Shown here: positions 36,521-48,868 of the stretch, piece by piece
Layout of the letters: each line of letters opens with the position of its first letter
Numbering within the stretch: position 1 is the stretch's first letter
DNA from: Arenicola marina
Lineage: Eukaryota; Annelida; Polychaeta; Arenicolidae
Reading direction: 5' to 3'
Assembly (NCBI GenBank): GCA_964019135.1
Contig: OZ025253.1
Location: forward strand, 34,336,548-34,400,547
DNA: 64,000 bases
Made by a program: the position numbers and the translations under genes
Notes under the pieces: generated by a model
Database searches by the model: none
Seen by the model: only the letters and a program-made list of their open reading frames with translations
What the model was told of the DNA's origin: nothing

Positions 36521-38198
36521 ACGAATGTTTCATCACGTGGCGGTCGCGGGTCTATATTTACGTCTAATCCTTCATTTTGGCAAATCAAATTGCAGTTTAG
36601 AACTTTTCATAATATAATTGATAAAGTAAGCATTCAAGTTGATTGTGTGTAACAAGTACTGCATGCGATGAACCGTTGAACACTTTTTTTGAAGGAACGG
36701 TTGAATATGTTGTGTCATTACAACTGCATGCAAATATTGGTAATACCCTGGCATAATGACGTTATTCATAACACATTTACTTACGCGGTTCTGCTTCTCG
36801 CCATTTGCTTGCGACGGTTATACATGCTGCCGGCCCGAAGAAGAATAAATAATATGAGTTACCATTAAACGGATATAACTGGGAGTGAACGCTGTTATTT
36901 GATTTGAATTATCATTCGAATTCGAATAATTTGAATAGAATTCTAATCACGCTCATGGATATTCAGGTCCACGCCCAATTTTATGTGACCTCAAAGTGCC
37001 TAATGGTAAGAAAGAATAAAAGGGTAACTCGATACGCTTAACGAAACGTTCTCATGGATCTGCCGATGGCACGCGTGCAATGGGGAACTTGACAGATAGC
37101 CTCACCCTCCCCCCCTCCCTCCGCTACTACCCCAATATCTTTGTATGGATCATTAGTTGAGGCTACGTACGACACTGCACACACGTACGATGGTCTGAAA
37201 AAAACGGTTTTAGGCAGAAGAGGGGGTCTTGTTGACAAAGTACATACGAAAAAAGGAAACATGTTGTAACGAGTACATCATTCTTAGAAAGTATGTCTTT
37301 AATACTTATTTCGGGCGGCATTTATCTTTCTAATGTGAACGACTCTCCCACCCACATCCGGGCTCGTACCCTTCCCATCCCTAACATATGTCAAACAAAA
37401 ATTGCCGACCCCTGTACAACTGTCAACACGACGAAACATTATTACTACGCATTGATGGTTGTGTTAATAAGTAAATGTCATTAATTATCGTAAAAGTTGG
37501 CCAACAAGAAAGCTAAAAGATGGGCAGTGCATGACAATTCCGTAACAATAGTTGTTTTGGACGCAACTGAAACAATGGAAATGAGATGTCATACCCAGAG
37601 CGCGCTCCTTCCTTTAGTTTGCTTGATAACTGACGGTTTGCAGTGAGTGGAACTACATCTTTTGCTATATGTCGTTGGCTATTTAGGAGAGAAACAAATG
37701 ATCAAGAATGGAAAGTAAGGTTGAATTATTTAGGTCGTTGTTTCATTTTCCATGTGCGTGAAATTCGGGACAATCTCTGCTTACATGCTGTAAAAACGAA
37801 AGAAGCATTTATTCCTTGCCCAGGTAGCATGCCAGAGGAACGCTGGTGGGACCGCTAGCACAGTGGCGCCACCTGGGGAATGCAAGAAATCCCCTTTCCC
37901 GGGTTCTCCACATCCCAGTAGAGCAAAATGGAATCATTTTCAGAGTAACTGTCCTTGTTGACAGCGTCACCACTTACGATTAGTAGCTCAACAACTACAG
38001 CTAATGAACGTTGACAAACATTTGATATTCGAAGTGATATTCGCTTTAACCATGATGTGGTCGTGAAATGCGCAAATACACATGATGTGGGTAAAGCTAC
38101 GACCATTATACTTGGTTTACCAAGTATACATTTGAAACGCTCGTTCACCTGAATGAAATATGAGGTTTCTGATTGACTATTGACTGAACAAGATTATT
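36521..38198. other. Remainder of gene C intron 1
   Basis: This has no homology to the intron of the other genes that I could see. An AT-rich dyad with GAATTCGAAT lies near 36,915-36,945. A 71-codon frame at 37,643-37,858 has no recognised domain. I do not support a gene. Confidence 0.35.
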
Positions 38199-38204
38199 AC
38201 TTAC

Positions 38205-39056
38205 GTTGCTGCCACCGGAAACATATATCGCGTGGTTGGCTGGCTCTTTGGCCGCCTCGTTCTGCTGAGAGGATCAGAGTCCCGTGCAATAGAGTCCAGC
38301 AGAAGGTCAAACGCCTACTGGCTCGTCGCCATCAGCGAAGGTGTCATTTCAGTACGGATAGTCTAGGTCCAGGCGGATCTGACCTAACACCTGATCCAAA
38401 TAATCCAAACGTGATTCTTCTTCCTCCAGCGAGAGAATGACTTCCCTAAACACGATTTCCGCGCTTTGAGTGGCCAACTCCACATGTTTCAGGACAGTAA
38501 GAAATTCACTGGGCGGCAAGAGTGCCAGGATGCCTCCCGTCTGGTCAGCGGCGTCGAAGTTGCTAGCTATGAATCTTATTGCAGCCTCACCCAGCTGGCT
38601 GAAGCCGTACTTCCAAGCAACATCAAGGTCTTGGGTCACTTCCAGTATTTTGATCGTCCCCTTCGCATAGTACATCAGTATCGTCTTCATGCATGTGTCT
38701 ACCACGCTGTCCATCTGCAAGTAATGAGCTGTGGGCAAAATGGCTCGAAGCGCGGTAACACAGAGGTCCAGCTCACCCTTATACACCCAAGCATGTAAAG
38801 CGGCGAACGCATCTGCGGAAAAAGTCTCACTCTCCTGTAATACCACGAGACCCTTTTTGGCCTCCTTCCAGTCGTTATCAAGCATCCGACGGAAGTAACC
38901 ACTTCATGCAGCAAGCAGGAATTTGTGGCAAGGGAACTGCGAGTCTCCTGCGGTGACCATCAGGTCAATGGAGTCCTCGCAGTCAGAGAGAGTCGCGTGG
39001 GCCGCTATAGCCGCTCGGCTGTACTCCAGCAACAGCTCAGCCTTGGAAAACGCCAT
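38205..39056 (-). pseudogene. Gene C exon 1: broken first BTB-BACK module
   Basis: Reading starts at ATG 39,056 with MAFSKAELLLEYSRAA and stops at TGA 38,906-38,904 where the others have Trp in the LLSAWSGYF core. The frame beyond stays open through BTB and BACK to about 38,360, then an 11-bp deletion shifts it. The donor GTAAGT at 38,204-38,199 is intact. The body resembles B and D more than A. Confidence 0.75.
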
Positions 39057-41330
39057 CCTATATACGAAAGGCAAGCAGAAGGAGAAGGTCGTTGCATTAT
39101 TCCATTGTTAATACCACACGCATGGCGTTTTGGCGGCAAATAAACTTGAAATACCCAATATTGTGTTTCAAACTGTATAGCTTGATACCAGGATATTATC
39201 ACACCACATGTTTTATTGAACGTATCGCATAAACGTAGCCCAATGAGCGTTAAATCGTCAGAACCAGGAATGTTTCCTGACCTATATACGTTTGCAGGGT
39301 CCAATTGCGGGACAATCTATGATGCAGTTCGCGTCTTACCAACATGTATCAAAGCCTCAATTGATCGAGATAAAGCACGACGTCACTCCAGTAACTTGTC
39401 CTTCTAGAAACTGCAGGTGAAACAGTGCATTACATCTGGACCAGCCTCATTTCCTCGATCTATCCACATCAGAAAAATGAATTGCCGAATACTGAACTAC
39501 GTATATCATCTAATATGCATGTTTTGAGAACTGTTGGTGATCTTTGTCGTCCTTATTGATATATTGTAATGGCAGTTTTGGATGCATGCGTTGCATGCCG
39601 CGCCGCTGCAAGTGGATGAATTCTCAGAAGATGACCACTATTGGCCAACAAATTTAGATTATCTGAGGCTGAGACTTTACTCAATGGATACTTTCCCCTT
39701 GCTAGAGGTGATATCAAGATCTCTAAATGAACATTGGAGGATGCCAGTGCCCAATATAAATTGGTTATTGACGATGTAGTTCTACTTGATTTGTGCCACA
39801 TGCTATTCAGCCATCAAGAATGTCAAGCCAAGATGTCAGTCCATTTCTGCTAAAATGCTCTTAGTATGGAACTGTCGTGTACTTCTGGAAATATGGATAG
39901 CGTCATCGGTGATTATCCTTCAGATATTTAACCATTAAAAGAACAGTCCCGGTATATTGTGTTCATATTTTTGTTCGTTTTAGGGTAACATAGCTTTATC
40001 TTACATCAAAATGAAATATATAATAAACCTTTTATCGAAGTGTCTCCTAGTCGTTAGTATATTCCCCTTAACCGTTGTTATATATACCGGTATTGAGTTC
40101 TTAATAGTGAGACAACGCCAACGCTTTTATCAGACTGAACACCGACAGCAATACCTCTTCTATGTGCGCCGCGCGAGTGAGACCGAAGCATATCCCGTTC
40201 CTGATATGTATATCGGTCAGCAGAAAGGGCTTTGGTCGATCTCCCGACAGAGGGCGTAACGCTTACCCCATAGCTCCTCTGCCCCACGCGTCAAATTTAA
40301 CCATCAGAATTATCCTTCATACGTGAAAATTGACATTAATCAAATTGAACATAGATTCGCAGCTTGCCATTAAATACACCAGTTTAACGATTACTGTGCT
40401 GCTGGTACCGTGCCGAACGTATTCATATCAGTTTGATTAATTAGACACCATGTTACTTTCGGACAATATTTTCGAGTTCGATTCTTTTGCTTAACTCTTC
40501 CATTGTGATGATCAGACAACAGAATGTTTAGGTTTTTCAAATTTGCAGAGAAAACACAGTGCACAATCAAAACAACCGTTTAATCCATTCGTGACCCCAA
40601 CACCGTTTAGGTCAACCGTCAGGTGGGCGGTTACGTGGGGCCAAGGTGATGTGATGAACGAGTAAGAACACATGTCTGGCCATTTACTATATTTTATAAA
40701 GAGTAACGTAGAAGACACTACAGTAGTAACCACAATCAATACCGTCTCACAGTTCTTAGGCTTCCGACAAATTGCACTAAAAATTGTTATTATTATGGCA
40801 TTGACATTGGATATCTGTAAATTGGACATATCTGTCATCCGAAATCTGCCAGTTGACGCGATATATCATACATACCATCCGTTCAATCTTATTAGCAAAT
40901 GGGTAAATCGTGAAAGAACGAACATAAACCGACTTACCTTAGTTAGACTCGTGATGCGACAGGCGCGGGATGGTACGGCCTGAACGAGCAGACATTGACC
41001 ACTCTTATCTGGCGAGCTACACTCAGTGGTGTTTTCTTTAGTTATGTCATTATGTACGTTCAACTGCCAGTTTACGGGGTTCGGGTAGCGTGATCAGCTG
41101 GGGCGCACCTGTGGATCTTAGCGTCTTGTCAATGAATGCATGACAGCTACGGTATGATAAGGGTGCTTGCTGAGCCCACATCAAGATGGTCGACTTATGG
41201 TTCGACTTTGGTCGAACATGACGTCAAAGCGCTTATTTGCTATCTTTAGACCATATTCACCACATGTATGAACCTATTGGAGAAGCCCTACACATTCGTG
41301 ACTCAATTCATATTATGCATGAATTTACTG
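39057..41330. other. Upstream flank of gene C (type 2)
   Basis: Parts align with the flank of gene A: 39,110-39,555 with 7,150-7,320, 40,630-41,060 with 12,000-12,440, and 41,155-41,330 with 12,750-12,960. Gene C has no LINE in the matching interval. An 82-codon frame at 40,011 with a hydrophobic start has no counterpart in the paralogous flank and is not supported. Confidence 0.5.
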
Positions 41331-43736
41331 TGACAATCTTAGCATGTTTGCCTTCAAATAAAGGTTATTTGTGTGTTATTTGCCTCCAAGGAAAATTTAA
41401 TCATACGATGTGTGCCTCCAAGGAAAGCTTAATGATTATTCGATATTTATCAGGCAAGTTTATGTCACAGCCATATGTTATATATGGCGAATAAATCGAA
41501 CAGCAAAAATGATATTTGTCTGGGCCTAGCATGGGGAGCTGGACGACTGATGTAACGTGGGGTTCGGGACACAAATATGACCACCATACAATGGCGCTCG
41601 GCAATATCCGTTAAGGGCAAGGATGAGTTCTGTCGCACCGTTCCTATCGGTGTTAGGTGGTACAACACACTGATAGTATAACCGCGAACAGTGGGGAATA
41701 GTTTACCGGGTGTGATGCTGGGATGTCGCTGTTAACGCGAGATTATCCAAACAGAAGACGATGTATTGACTTTACAGTTCTTTATTAATTCAAAGATGCC
41801 TCCAGCCAGGTCTGGATCCCGAAGCCAACTGCCTCCTGAGTCTCTATGAGTGCAAAACCCCGTGGTCCTGGACAGCCGGGAGACCCAGTAGCCAATGGAG
41901 GCACACAGATATAACCTCTGTGACCCCACATTTAACAGAGCCAATGACACAGGAACCTCTGGATTTGTTTGAGGCTTTAAACTTTAGAAGAACAAGTAGC
42001 TTTGCAGGGATTTAAATGTAGCCTTGCTCTCAGGGACTATCTCAGATATACGGGTTCAAATTCATGTGAGAGAGACCATCTCAAGATTTTACCTATAACA
42101 ATAAAATACCAAAGTCATCTCTGTGATACTTCGGTGTGGAATAATCAAAAGGCATAGAAAAATGTCGAGAGTGTGATCCGCCCTGGCGGCATCTAGCACT
42201 ATTGTTTACACTTGGACCTTACTCTATATCCGCAGGTGGCCAGGATTTGCAACTGGGCCCTCAATTCCGCCAATATCAGAACACAGTGCCAGTTTAAGTG
42301 ATGCTATCGAAGTCGTTGATAAAACTGCTGACATGTCGCCTAATCGTCACGCAAAATAATGTGAGGTCGCATACACGGAGCTAGATATTTTCAGACTTAG
42401 GATTCGAACCGCGCACCGGCCACTTGGGCTGACCTAGCGCACTCAAGAATAGCCGAAAGCTCTAAATGAAGCTAATTTGACTTGAACATTCTTTATAATA
42501 TTATCGTAAAAAACAACGCAAAACAAATCCAGATCACGTTTTTGTTCATCCCTACTGTCTTATTCCCGGTCCATCTTCCGAGTTAAAACCTGCTAGCTGA
42601 ATTAATGTAGTAAATAGTAGGCGTGAGTTATTTCCGAGCCATGCTGAAAAAAAGATTCCCCCTTACATGGAGGATCGACAACAATTTTATTTCTGCCGAG
42701 CAACAAGTACATATTCACGCGAAACAAGGATTGTGCGTTCGACTTGTCTCGATCCGTATACAAGCGTAATTACCGCGAGAGTGCGCATGTTCATGTGAAT
42801 TATTCCACAGCCTTGATCGAACTGAACCTCGTTGTACTTTAAAGTTCATTATCGAGCTCTTTGCCGCCAAAACTATGCCCAGGCGACATATATATCACAT
42901 TTTGCAGAAAACTCGATTGTTTCATTGTATAAATTGAGAAACCTAATAAGCATCGCCATGTCGGCTGTGATATGGCAAACGTGTCTATCCCGGGACACGG
43001 CAGAACGCTGTCGTGGCACTGCTACTTATGACAAAGCATCGCGAAGCACAAACTAAGTTGAAAACGATAAATTGATATCACGGGCAAGGCTAACATACTT
43101 CATTTGGCAGTCTAGCATGCGTGGAATATAGACGGAAGAATTCTTGGATGATTCAAGGACTGTTTCTTATTTGTATTTTGACCTCTTTAGTTTTGGCGGG
43201 AATGAATTCGATAGGTAAATAACTTTTAGGGCTTGATCGATTGGCCTCTTCCAAACTCTGCCTCTTCTAGAAGAGCACTTGCTATGCGATCGTTTCGCGT
43301 CTTCTCTTCCTGGAAGACCTCTTCTGCTAGAGGTAGAGGCTAATCCAAGATGCAACTATGCAATCTTCGCCCAGTGTGACCAAATGGTTTTAAGATGGCA
43401 ATACATGAATGAAACAATGAATAAAATCATGCGAAACATATGTAAGGCCCTATATTGTTATTTGAAATGTATGTGGATAGTTTTTGAGGGCCCACATATT
43501 TAGTCAACCATGTATCTGTCATTCTAATGTGGGGCGATAATATATGAATGTGGGCGATAAGTTGTGAGCTATAAGTGAGTTTCCGTTGGCCTTATAGAAA
43601 CTACTCTTCGAACGCTTCACGTGCGATCGATTCATTGCTCACATGCTCTCTTCTTGGATGAGCTCTTCTCTTCCTGAAAGAGTTGAATCGATTAGACTCT
43701 AAGTCTTCGGCGTGCCACTGAACATCGCTCAGATGT
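41331..43736. other. Intergenic with a SINE-like relic and CTCTTC-rich dyads
   Basis: Apart from the tRNA-like relic at 42,395-42,460, there are dyads built on GCCTCTTCTAGAAGAG near 43,258-43,345 and a related CTCTTCTTGGATGAGCTCTT near 43,650. No coding sequence is supported. Confidence 0.35.
42395..42460 (-). mobile_element. tRNA-derived SINE head
   Basis: The minus strand has a perfect B box GGTTCGAATCC (about 42,410-42,400), preceded by an A-box-like CGGCTATTCTTGAGTGCGC. The CGGCTATT start is shared with 46,431-46,500 (CGGCTATT) and 53,086-53,160 (CGGCCATT), so these three form one family. Confidence 0.5.
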
Positions 43737-43848
43737 ATAAGTTAATGTCCGAGGAACACGACATTACCGGATAATAATGGAGTCCGAGGGCGAAGCCCGA
43801 GGACCCATTGTTATCCGGTAATGTCGTTTTCCGAGGTCATTAACTTAT
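43737..43848. mobile_element. 112-bp hairpin MITE, copy 1
   Basis: This is a near-perfect palindrome. Arms start ATAAGTTAATG and end CATTAACTTAT and share CGACATTACCGGATAA. The turn is GAGGGCGAAGCCCGAGG. It has no coding capacity. Confidence 0.75.
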
Positions 43849-44232
43849 GTAAAATCCACGTCCTTATGACTCAAACACACTTCATTACAGATAGACAGCT
43901 CAAGCTGCCTTCCGAGGACGTTAGCTCATGTCGCTATGAAACTTACACACTACATTTCAAGAAAATAATGTCGTGAGAGAACAATAGGATGACGTCACCA
44001 GTGGATTTTACTATAACGCGACCCTCTATACGCGGTGTAGCTGAGCGCTCATTTTTGACATACATAAAAAGATAAAACAAACTACGCCACCGGCGACACC
44101 ATCGTTATCGTAGTTCTTGTTCAACCTCTAAAAGAACACGAGTAGTGTAAAGAATTTATGAAGCCAAGACTTGAATTTTCGGCCTTAATTTTGCATTACA
44201 AAACGGAGAGAACGAAAAACAAATATGTACGT

Positions 44233-44344
44233 GTAAGTTAATGTCCGAGGAACAAGACATTACCGGATAATAATGGAGTCCGAGGGCGAAGCCCGAGGAC
44301 CCATTGTTATCCGGTAATGTCGTTTTCCGAGGTCATTAACTTAT
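44233..44344. mobile_element. 112-bp hairpin MITE, copy 2
   Basis: This is nearly identical to the copy 496 bp to the left. Sequence beyond both copies (about 43,849-44,010 and 44,345-44,435) also matches, including AATGTCGTGAGAGAACAATA. The pair is therefore either a local duplication or a larger repeat than the hairpin alone. Confidence 0.75.
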
Positions 44345-44446
44345 GTAAAATCCACGTCCTTATGACTCAACCACACTACATTATCGAAAAATAATGTCGT
44401 GAGAGAACAATAGAGTGACGTCATCAGTGGATTTTTCCGAATCGTC

Positions 44447-44572
44447 AAAGTGTGCCTTCCTGTTGTGACACTCTCAAACCAGAAAAAATTCTCCACAGCC
44501 ACGCTTCCGACGGCAACGCCATGGCACCTCACGAAGATACTCCAACAACAGCTCAGCCTTGGAATACGCCAT
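44447..44572 (-). pseudogene. Unit E: exon 1 start fused to exon 3 fragments
   Basis: The ATG at 44,572 begins MAYSKAELLLEY, as in exon 1. It is followed directly at about 44,535 by sequence from exon 3 (the CHGG region) and then by the VAVENFFWFESV segment of exon 3 in another frame. Exon 2, most of exons 1 and 3, and both introns are absent. Deletions inside a former gene copy are more likely than retrotransposition, because the upstream promoter flank is retained and the joins are not at splice sites. Confidence 0.6.
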
Positions 44573-46030
44573 GCTCTGCACGAAAGACAAGCAAAATAAG
44601 AGAATCGTCGCATTATTTCATTTTAAATTCAACACATATTGTGTTGCAGATGTAGGCTAAATTGGAATATGCCATATTGTGTCGCAAGGTGCACCACGTG
44701 ATGACATATCGTGATTGAAATGCACGCATTAGCCTTATCGCAACAACACTTCATCTAACAGTCACGTTGAGATAGCGATGTTGCCGTTCACCACATACCA
44801 TGTTTATATATATATATACGTATCAAGCCAGGACTTTCGAATAATTCAGTTCATGCTCTGGGGCCTGCGAGACGTCAGTTTTGGTCGCAAACAAAGACGT
44901 GTGCTGCATGGTGAAGTATGGGCAGCTACGAGTCAATTTCTTTCCAGTGCTAGCTTAAGGCCTATGAGTTTCATTTCACTAAACAAGGTTAATCGAGATT
45001 TATGTTAAAATATTTAGAGGCAATAAGCCGTACAACCGTTGGAATATGCAAGGGAAAAGCTGTCTTCAAAATACCCCCAAACTAAAAAACAGCGTTCAAA
45101 ACTTAGCCCTGCGTCGGGGCTTTATCGGGTTCTCCGAACAACCCGCTGACCACACGATAGGATAATGCCGCTAACATGGTAGCGTGAATCAGGTTAGCAC
45201 GATTTACGGCGTTATGTGTAGTAAAATTACTGTTTACAAAATCAAATCACGTCTGCTTACTGTTTGAAGCGATGCGATAACGTTGTCACTGCGAAAGGTT
45301 CCTGTGACGTCTCAATTCCTCGTTTTCGTAGGAAACTCAAACAAACGCTAGTTTCGCAGCTGCGTTGTTCCGCCGTCATTGCGTTGGCGGAAACAACAAC
45401 CAATATGTCATCTATCCATTTTGTGCAGCGAATTTTATGGCTGAGCCATCCGCAATGGAACCACTCTTCTGCCCCTCGCTCTTGCTCATGTAGTCTGTTA
45501 CTTGTCGCTCTCTGTGCGTAGCATATGTACGCTAGTGATTACGTATCCAAAACATGTCCTAGCATGTGCCAACATTTTAAACATGTCTCGTATCCGCAGG
45601 CATGATAGACTTCTGCTGTGTATTGGGTCCTTTCGAACCCGGCATTATGTATTCAATGGTCAGTATTACCTTAACTCCATGACAATGACAAACGGCAACT
45701 GTGCTTAGCAACGACAGTTACATAAACAGATGCGAACTCTGATCTGTTTGTCCATCTTGGGACAGAAAAATAGCAAAACGAACCATTGCTTTAATGCATA
45801 ACACAGGTTCATGCACTACCGACAGAGCTAGACGGCTTTCCTTGTGACGTATGTTTTGACACACCGTATTAAAGTCATATATTTTTTGCCTCGGAAGCTT
45901 CTTCGATTGTTTGTTTCTGTCGCCAGGCGCCAGTGGTCACTATCACTCGGTACTATAGGTATTTGACTAGGCACGTTCGTAGCAATGCATATCATAATTT
46001 TAGCCTGCACGCACTTCCTGGTAAGAAAAT
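44573..46030 (-). pseudogene. Upstream flank of unit E
   Basis: About 44,573-44,830 matches the gene D promoter region, including a TATATATATATA tract near 44,806. About 45,438-46,000 matches 22,679-23,400. It is the regulatory remnant of a fifth gene copy between C and D. Confidence 0.5.
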
Positions 46031-46384
46031 TGATTTATTTAAGTAGGACATCTTAATTTGCATAGGTAATATCGTGGGAAGGGTCATGAAATGCTACCTG
46101 GAGTAAACGTCTAAGGGAGATTAGGAGGGGTGTGCAGCCCCCCGTCCTTGTAAGCTTTAGCGTGCACTGTAAAAGTCGGGCTTTGCGACGAAATACATCA
46201 AAAAGGGACATTTTGTAGATGCTACATAGTGGCGGATCGCGGGGAGGGGCGGGGGGGGGGGGGTTTAACCCATCCCCTCGAGATGTTAAGGACTGTTAAA
46301 GTCAAAACAATGTCAATAAACCTTATTTTCCGCAAATCAAGGTGATCTGCCCGGTTATAATGAAATCATTTGGCGAAAAAGGAA

Positions 46385-46660
46385 AAAAAACATTGGTTCT
46401 TTATATTGCACAAACAGACATTTACTTACACTGATGGGAATCAAACCAGGCACCGACTGCCTGGACTGGCATCGTCGTAGAGCAATAGCCGAACGATGGT
46501 TTCGACGCCATTATATTTTATGACATACTCACAACGGCCACCATGCATCACCAGTCATTACGGTATTACCGACCCCAAATTGGTAAGCAATAATGACCAA
46601 AGTGCTATCCTTTCATAACCCCGGAAGCAAAGTCTCACACTCTCCCCATTGTGGCGATAA
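46385..46660 (-). mobile_element. SINE-bearing duplicated segment, copy 1
   Basis: The B-box-like GGTTTGATTCC on the minus strand (46,448-46,438) and CGGCTATTGCTC to its 5' side mark a tRNA-derived head. The block aligns with 53,035-53,310 well beyond the tRNA-like part. Confidence 0.45.
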
Positions 46661-46739
46661 AGTTAAAGCATCCTACTTAAAACCATGCAATCAATTGGAT
46701 CGTTCGCAAAGGAATAAGCATCGAATTACGTGAGCCAGT

Positions 46740-47941
46740 CTCCTAATATCGTCTAACGCTCATATATTATATAAACCTACTCTTATGGTCATTACTCGGA
46801 TATGTACGCATTAAATATGTGAAATTTATTCTCTGAAGATCTCCGAATATAAAAATGTTTCGGCACTTGGTTCATTGCTAATATTCATTAAAGATGCCGC
46901 TGCACGTTCACCCGCTGCGGGGTAGTCTGTTCAAAACGAATTCAGAAGAGATCGACTGTCTCGCAATTGTAAATAGCAGTTACGTCTTGGGCCGATCACA
47001 CAATGTCGCTGCTATTATAACGTAACCGTACCAGCGAAAGACAAATGAACGGGCGTAAGGATGAATATTGTGATGGCCAGAACGAGAACAAGAGTTTGTC
47101 AGCAACAGCTAAAGCGATGATGAACGGAGAATAAAATCTATGTGTTGAAAAGTAGAAATATTCAAAGGCATCGACAAAAAGAATTCAATGGTTTTATTTA
47201 GTTTAATAAGCACCTTGATTTCCACCAAACTCGTCATTAAAGGGCAGTGAAGATATAGTGTCGACTACCTTAATTTTACCTTAAGCGTTCTACCGAACTC
47301 GCTAATTTCGCTATGACATACAACCGTAACCCCTCTAATCCGACCTGCTGGTGTGTATTCTTCACGCAGATCAAACACATGAACACTCTGGTTATGTAGA
47401 CCTTTATGCAACTATTTTGCGTCTTCGGTTATCGGTTAAGTTTCTTTATGACATTTAGCTACAGGGTAGTAATATATATTGTAACACGTCAATGTGTTTA
47501 AGTAAGGAATATGACATAGGATACGTGAAATGTTATTACTAAGTGACAATCACACCACGGATAGCGATGCGAGTGCACAATGACTGCAAGACTTTGGGCA
47601 GCTGATTTGGACAGTCCGTTATGCCAGTGTGCAAAGTTCATAACTGGGCAGTTTGTTATTCGGTTGAATTCACGAAGAGAGGCGATGGCTCAGTTGTCAC
47701 CCGATGTATCCGTATCCTCATACAGAGGACGGACAGCGCCTGGCTCCGTGTGGAGACCTTTGTCCGGCTGGGGCTTTCTTGTTTTACGGCTTTAGACCCG
47801 CTCATTTCTATCCGCTGTTTCCTCTGAACCTCTAGTGGAACACACAACGCATTCCACCCGGACCAGTTCCTCTTGCGAACGATCAACGTGGCTTTTACGC
47901 TCTTCCCGAATTCCAGTATATATAACCAACACGGCCGGTTC
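46740..47941. other. 3' flank of gene D
   Basis: This aligns with the B and C 3' flanks. It includes CCGATGTATCCGTATCCTCA at about 47,700, also present at 25,488. No separate gene is supported. Confidence 0.5.
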
Positions 47942-48868
47942 TTAAACAAAAGCGTTCATGGGCAGGCAGGAGATCATGCCGGTTATAGGTACGGCCCCGG
48001 CTGTGGTCCACTTGGCCGCAAGTGTCAGTGTGTCCGCGGTGCTCAGCGCCTTAACAGTGACACAAATAGGTATAACACCCCCATTATCGCCAACGAACAA
48101 CACTTCCTCTCCCAACGACCACACACGGTTGGCGTTTTGGTGAACAACCTGCTGACTCATCTCTTCTAAGAAAGTTCCGGATTCGCCACTAATGTATCTG
48201 CACGCAATTCTTCTTCCCGTGTTCAAAGCAGCAAGTGCGAAGACGTCGCCCCTCCACGAGATCATGCTTACGGAAACAACAGGATTCAGAAACAGCGGAA
48301 AGGCTGTCACCCGCGCTTCTTCCTTTGTTCCTGCTATGACACTCTCGAACCAGAAGTATTTCTCCACAGCCACGCTGCCGCCGTCTGACCGCAACGATTG
48401 GCCGTCACTTCTTTTGCGCGATAATGCCAACACAAGACTATTCTTCACCAGACACCCGCCATGACACCTCACGGAGAGTGGAGAGCCAGCGATATCTTGC
48501 TCAGGTTTCACAGCCTTTAGTACCTCGTCGACTGAGAACGTAAGCGCATCCTCCCACATTCCACTGGCCTGGACGAAGCGGACTATCGCCAGACCCGAGA
48601 TGTTGCACCACGTCTTGGCAATCAGCAGACATCCACCCTCGCTGCACAAGATCCGGTCGAGGTTTATTGGCGATCCATCAACCGCGATCTGCCCCCTGGA
48701 TTTGCTGTATGTGTACAGGCGCTGTGACGCAATTGAATACGTGATATCCTCAAGCGCAAATAAGGGTGTCATTACACGGTTTCCCACATTTGTCCATTGC
48801 GGGTTTACGCGAGAGACGTCCAGGTATCTGGTCTGTCGGAAGCCTTGCCCGGAGCCATCGTAAATCAC
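47942..48868 (-). CDS. Gene D exon 3: C-terminal domain
   Basis: The exon begins VIYDGSGQGF after CCCGCCAG and ends after 308 codons. Motifs such as NLDRILCSEGGCLLIAKTWC and SLGEEVLFVGDNGGVIPIC look like amphipathic beta hairpins. A six- or seven-bladed propeller is possible. Structure prediction would be needed to name the fold. Confidence 0.82.
   Translation of the reverse strand: MIYDGSGQGFRQTRYLDVSRVNPQWTNVGNRVMTPLFALEDITYSIASQRLYTYSKSRGQIAVDGSPINLDRILCSEGGCLLIAKTWCNISGLAIVRFVQASGMWEDALTFSVDEVLKAVKPEQDIAGSPLSVRCHGGCLVKNSLVLALSRKRSDGQSLRSDGGSVAVEKYFWFESVIAGTKEEARVTAFPLFLNPVVSVSMISWRGDVFALAALNTGRRIACRYISGESGTFLEEMSQQVVHQNANRVWSLGEEVLFVGDNGGVIPICVTVKALSTADTLTLAAKWTTAGAVPITGMISCLPMNAFV

Larger units (their letters stand above)
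25730..39056 (-). pseudogene. Gene C: decayed double BTB-BACK gene, type 2, with a minisatellite in intron 1
   Basis: The three exons are 39,056-38,205, 27,786-26,922 and 26,639-25,730. Four lesions are visible. A conserved Trp codon is TGA at 38,906-38,904 in BTB1. About 11 bp are missing near 38,360, shifting the frame. The exon 2 acceptor AG is AC just before 27,786. One extra A near 26,189 shifts exon 3. Intron 1 is 10.4 kb, against 0.75-0.95 kb in A, D and the transposon-free length of B, mostly because of the minisatellite. Exon 2 itself is fully open at 865 bp. It is unlikely to make the full protein. Confidence 0.75.

Noticed and set aside
40011..40259. 82-codon frame with a hydrophobic N-terminus resembling a small secreted or membrane protein
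   Set aside because: It has no homologue in the paralogous flank of gene A, no recognised domain and no splice support.
44447..44572. Processed retrocopy of a BTB gene
   Set aside because: The joins are not at exon borders, exon 2 is missing, and the upstream promoter flank is present.
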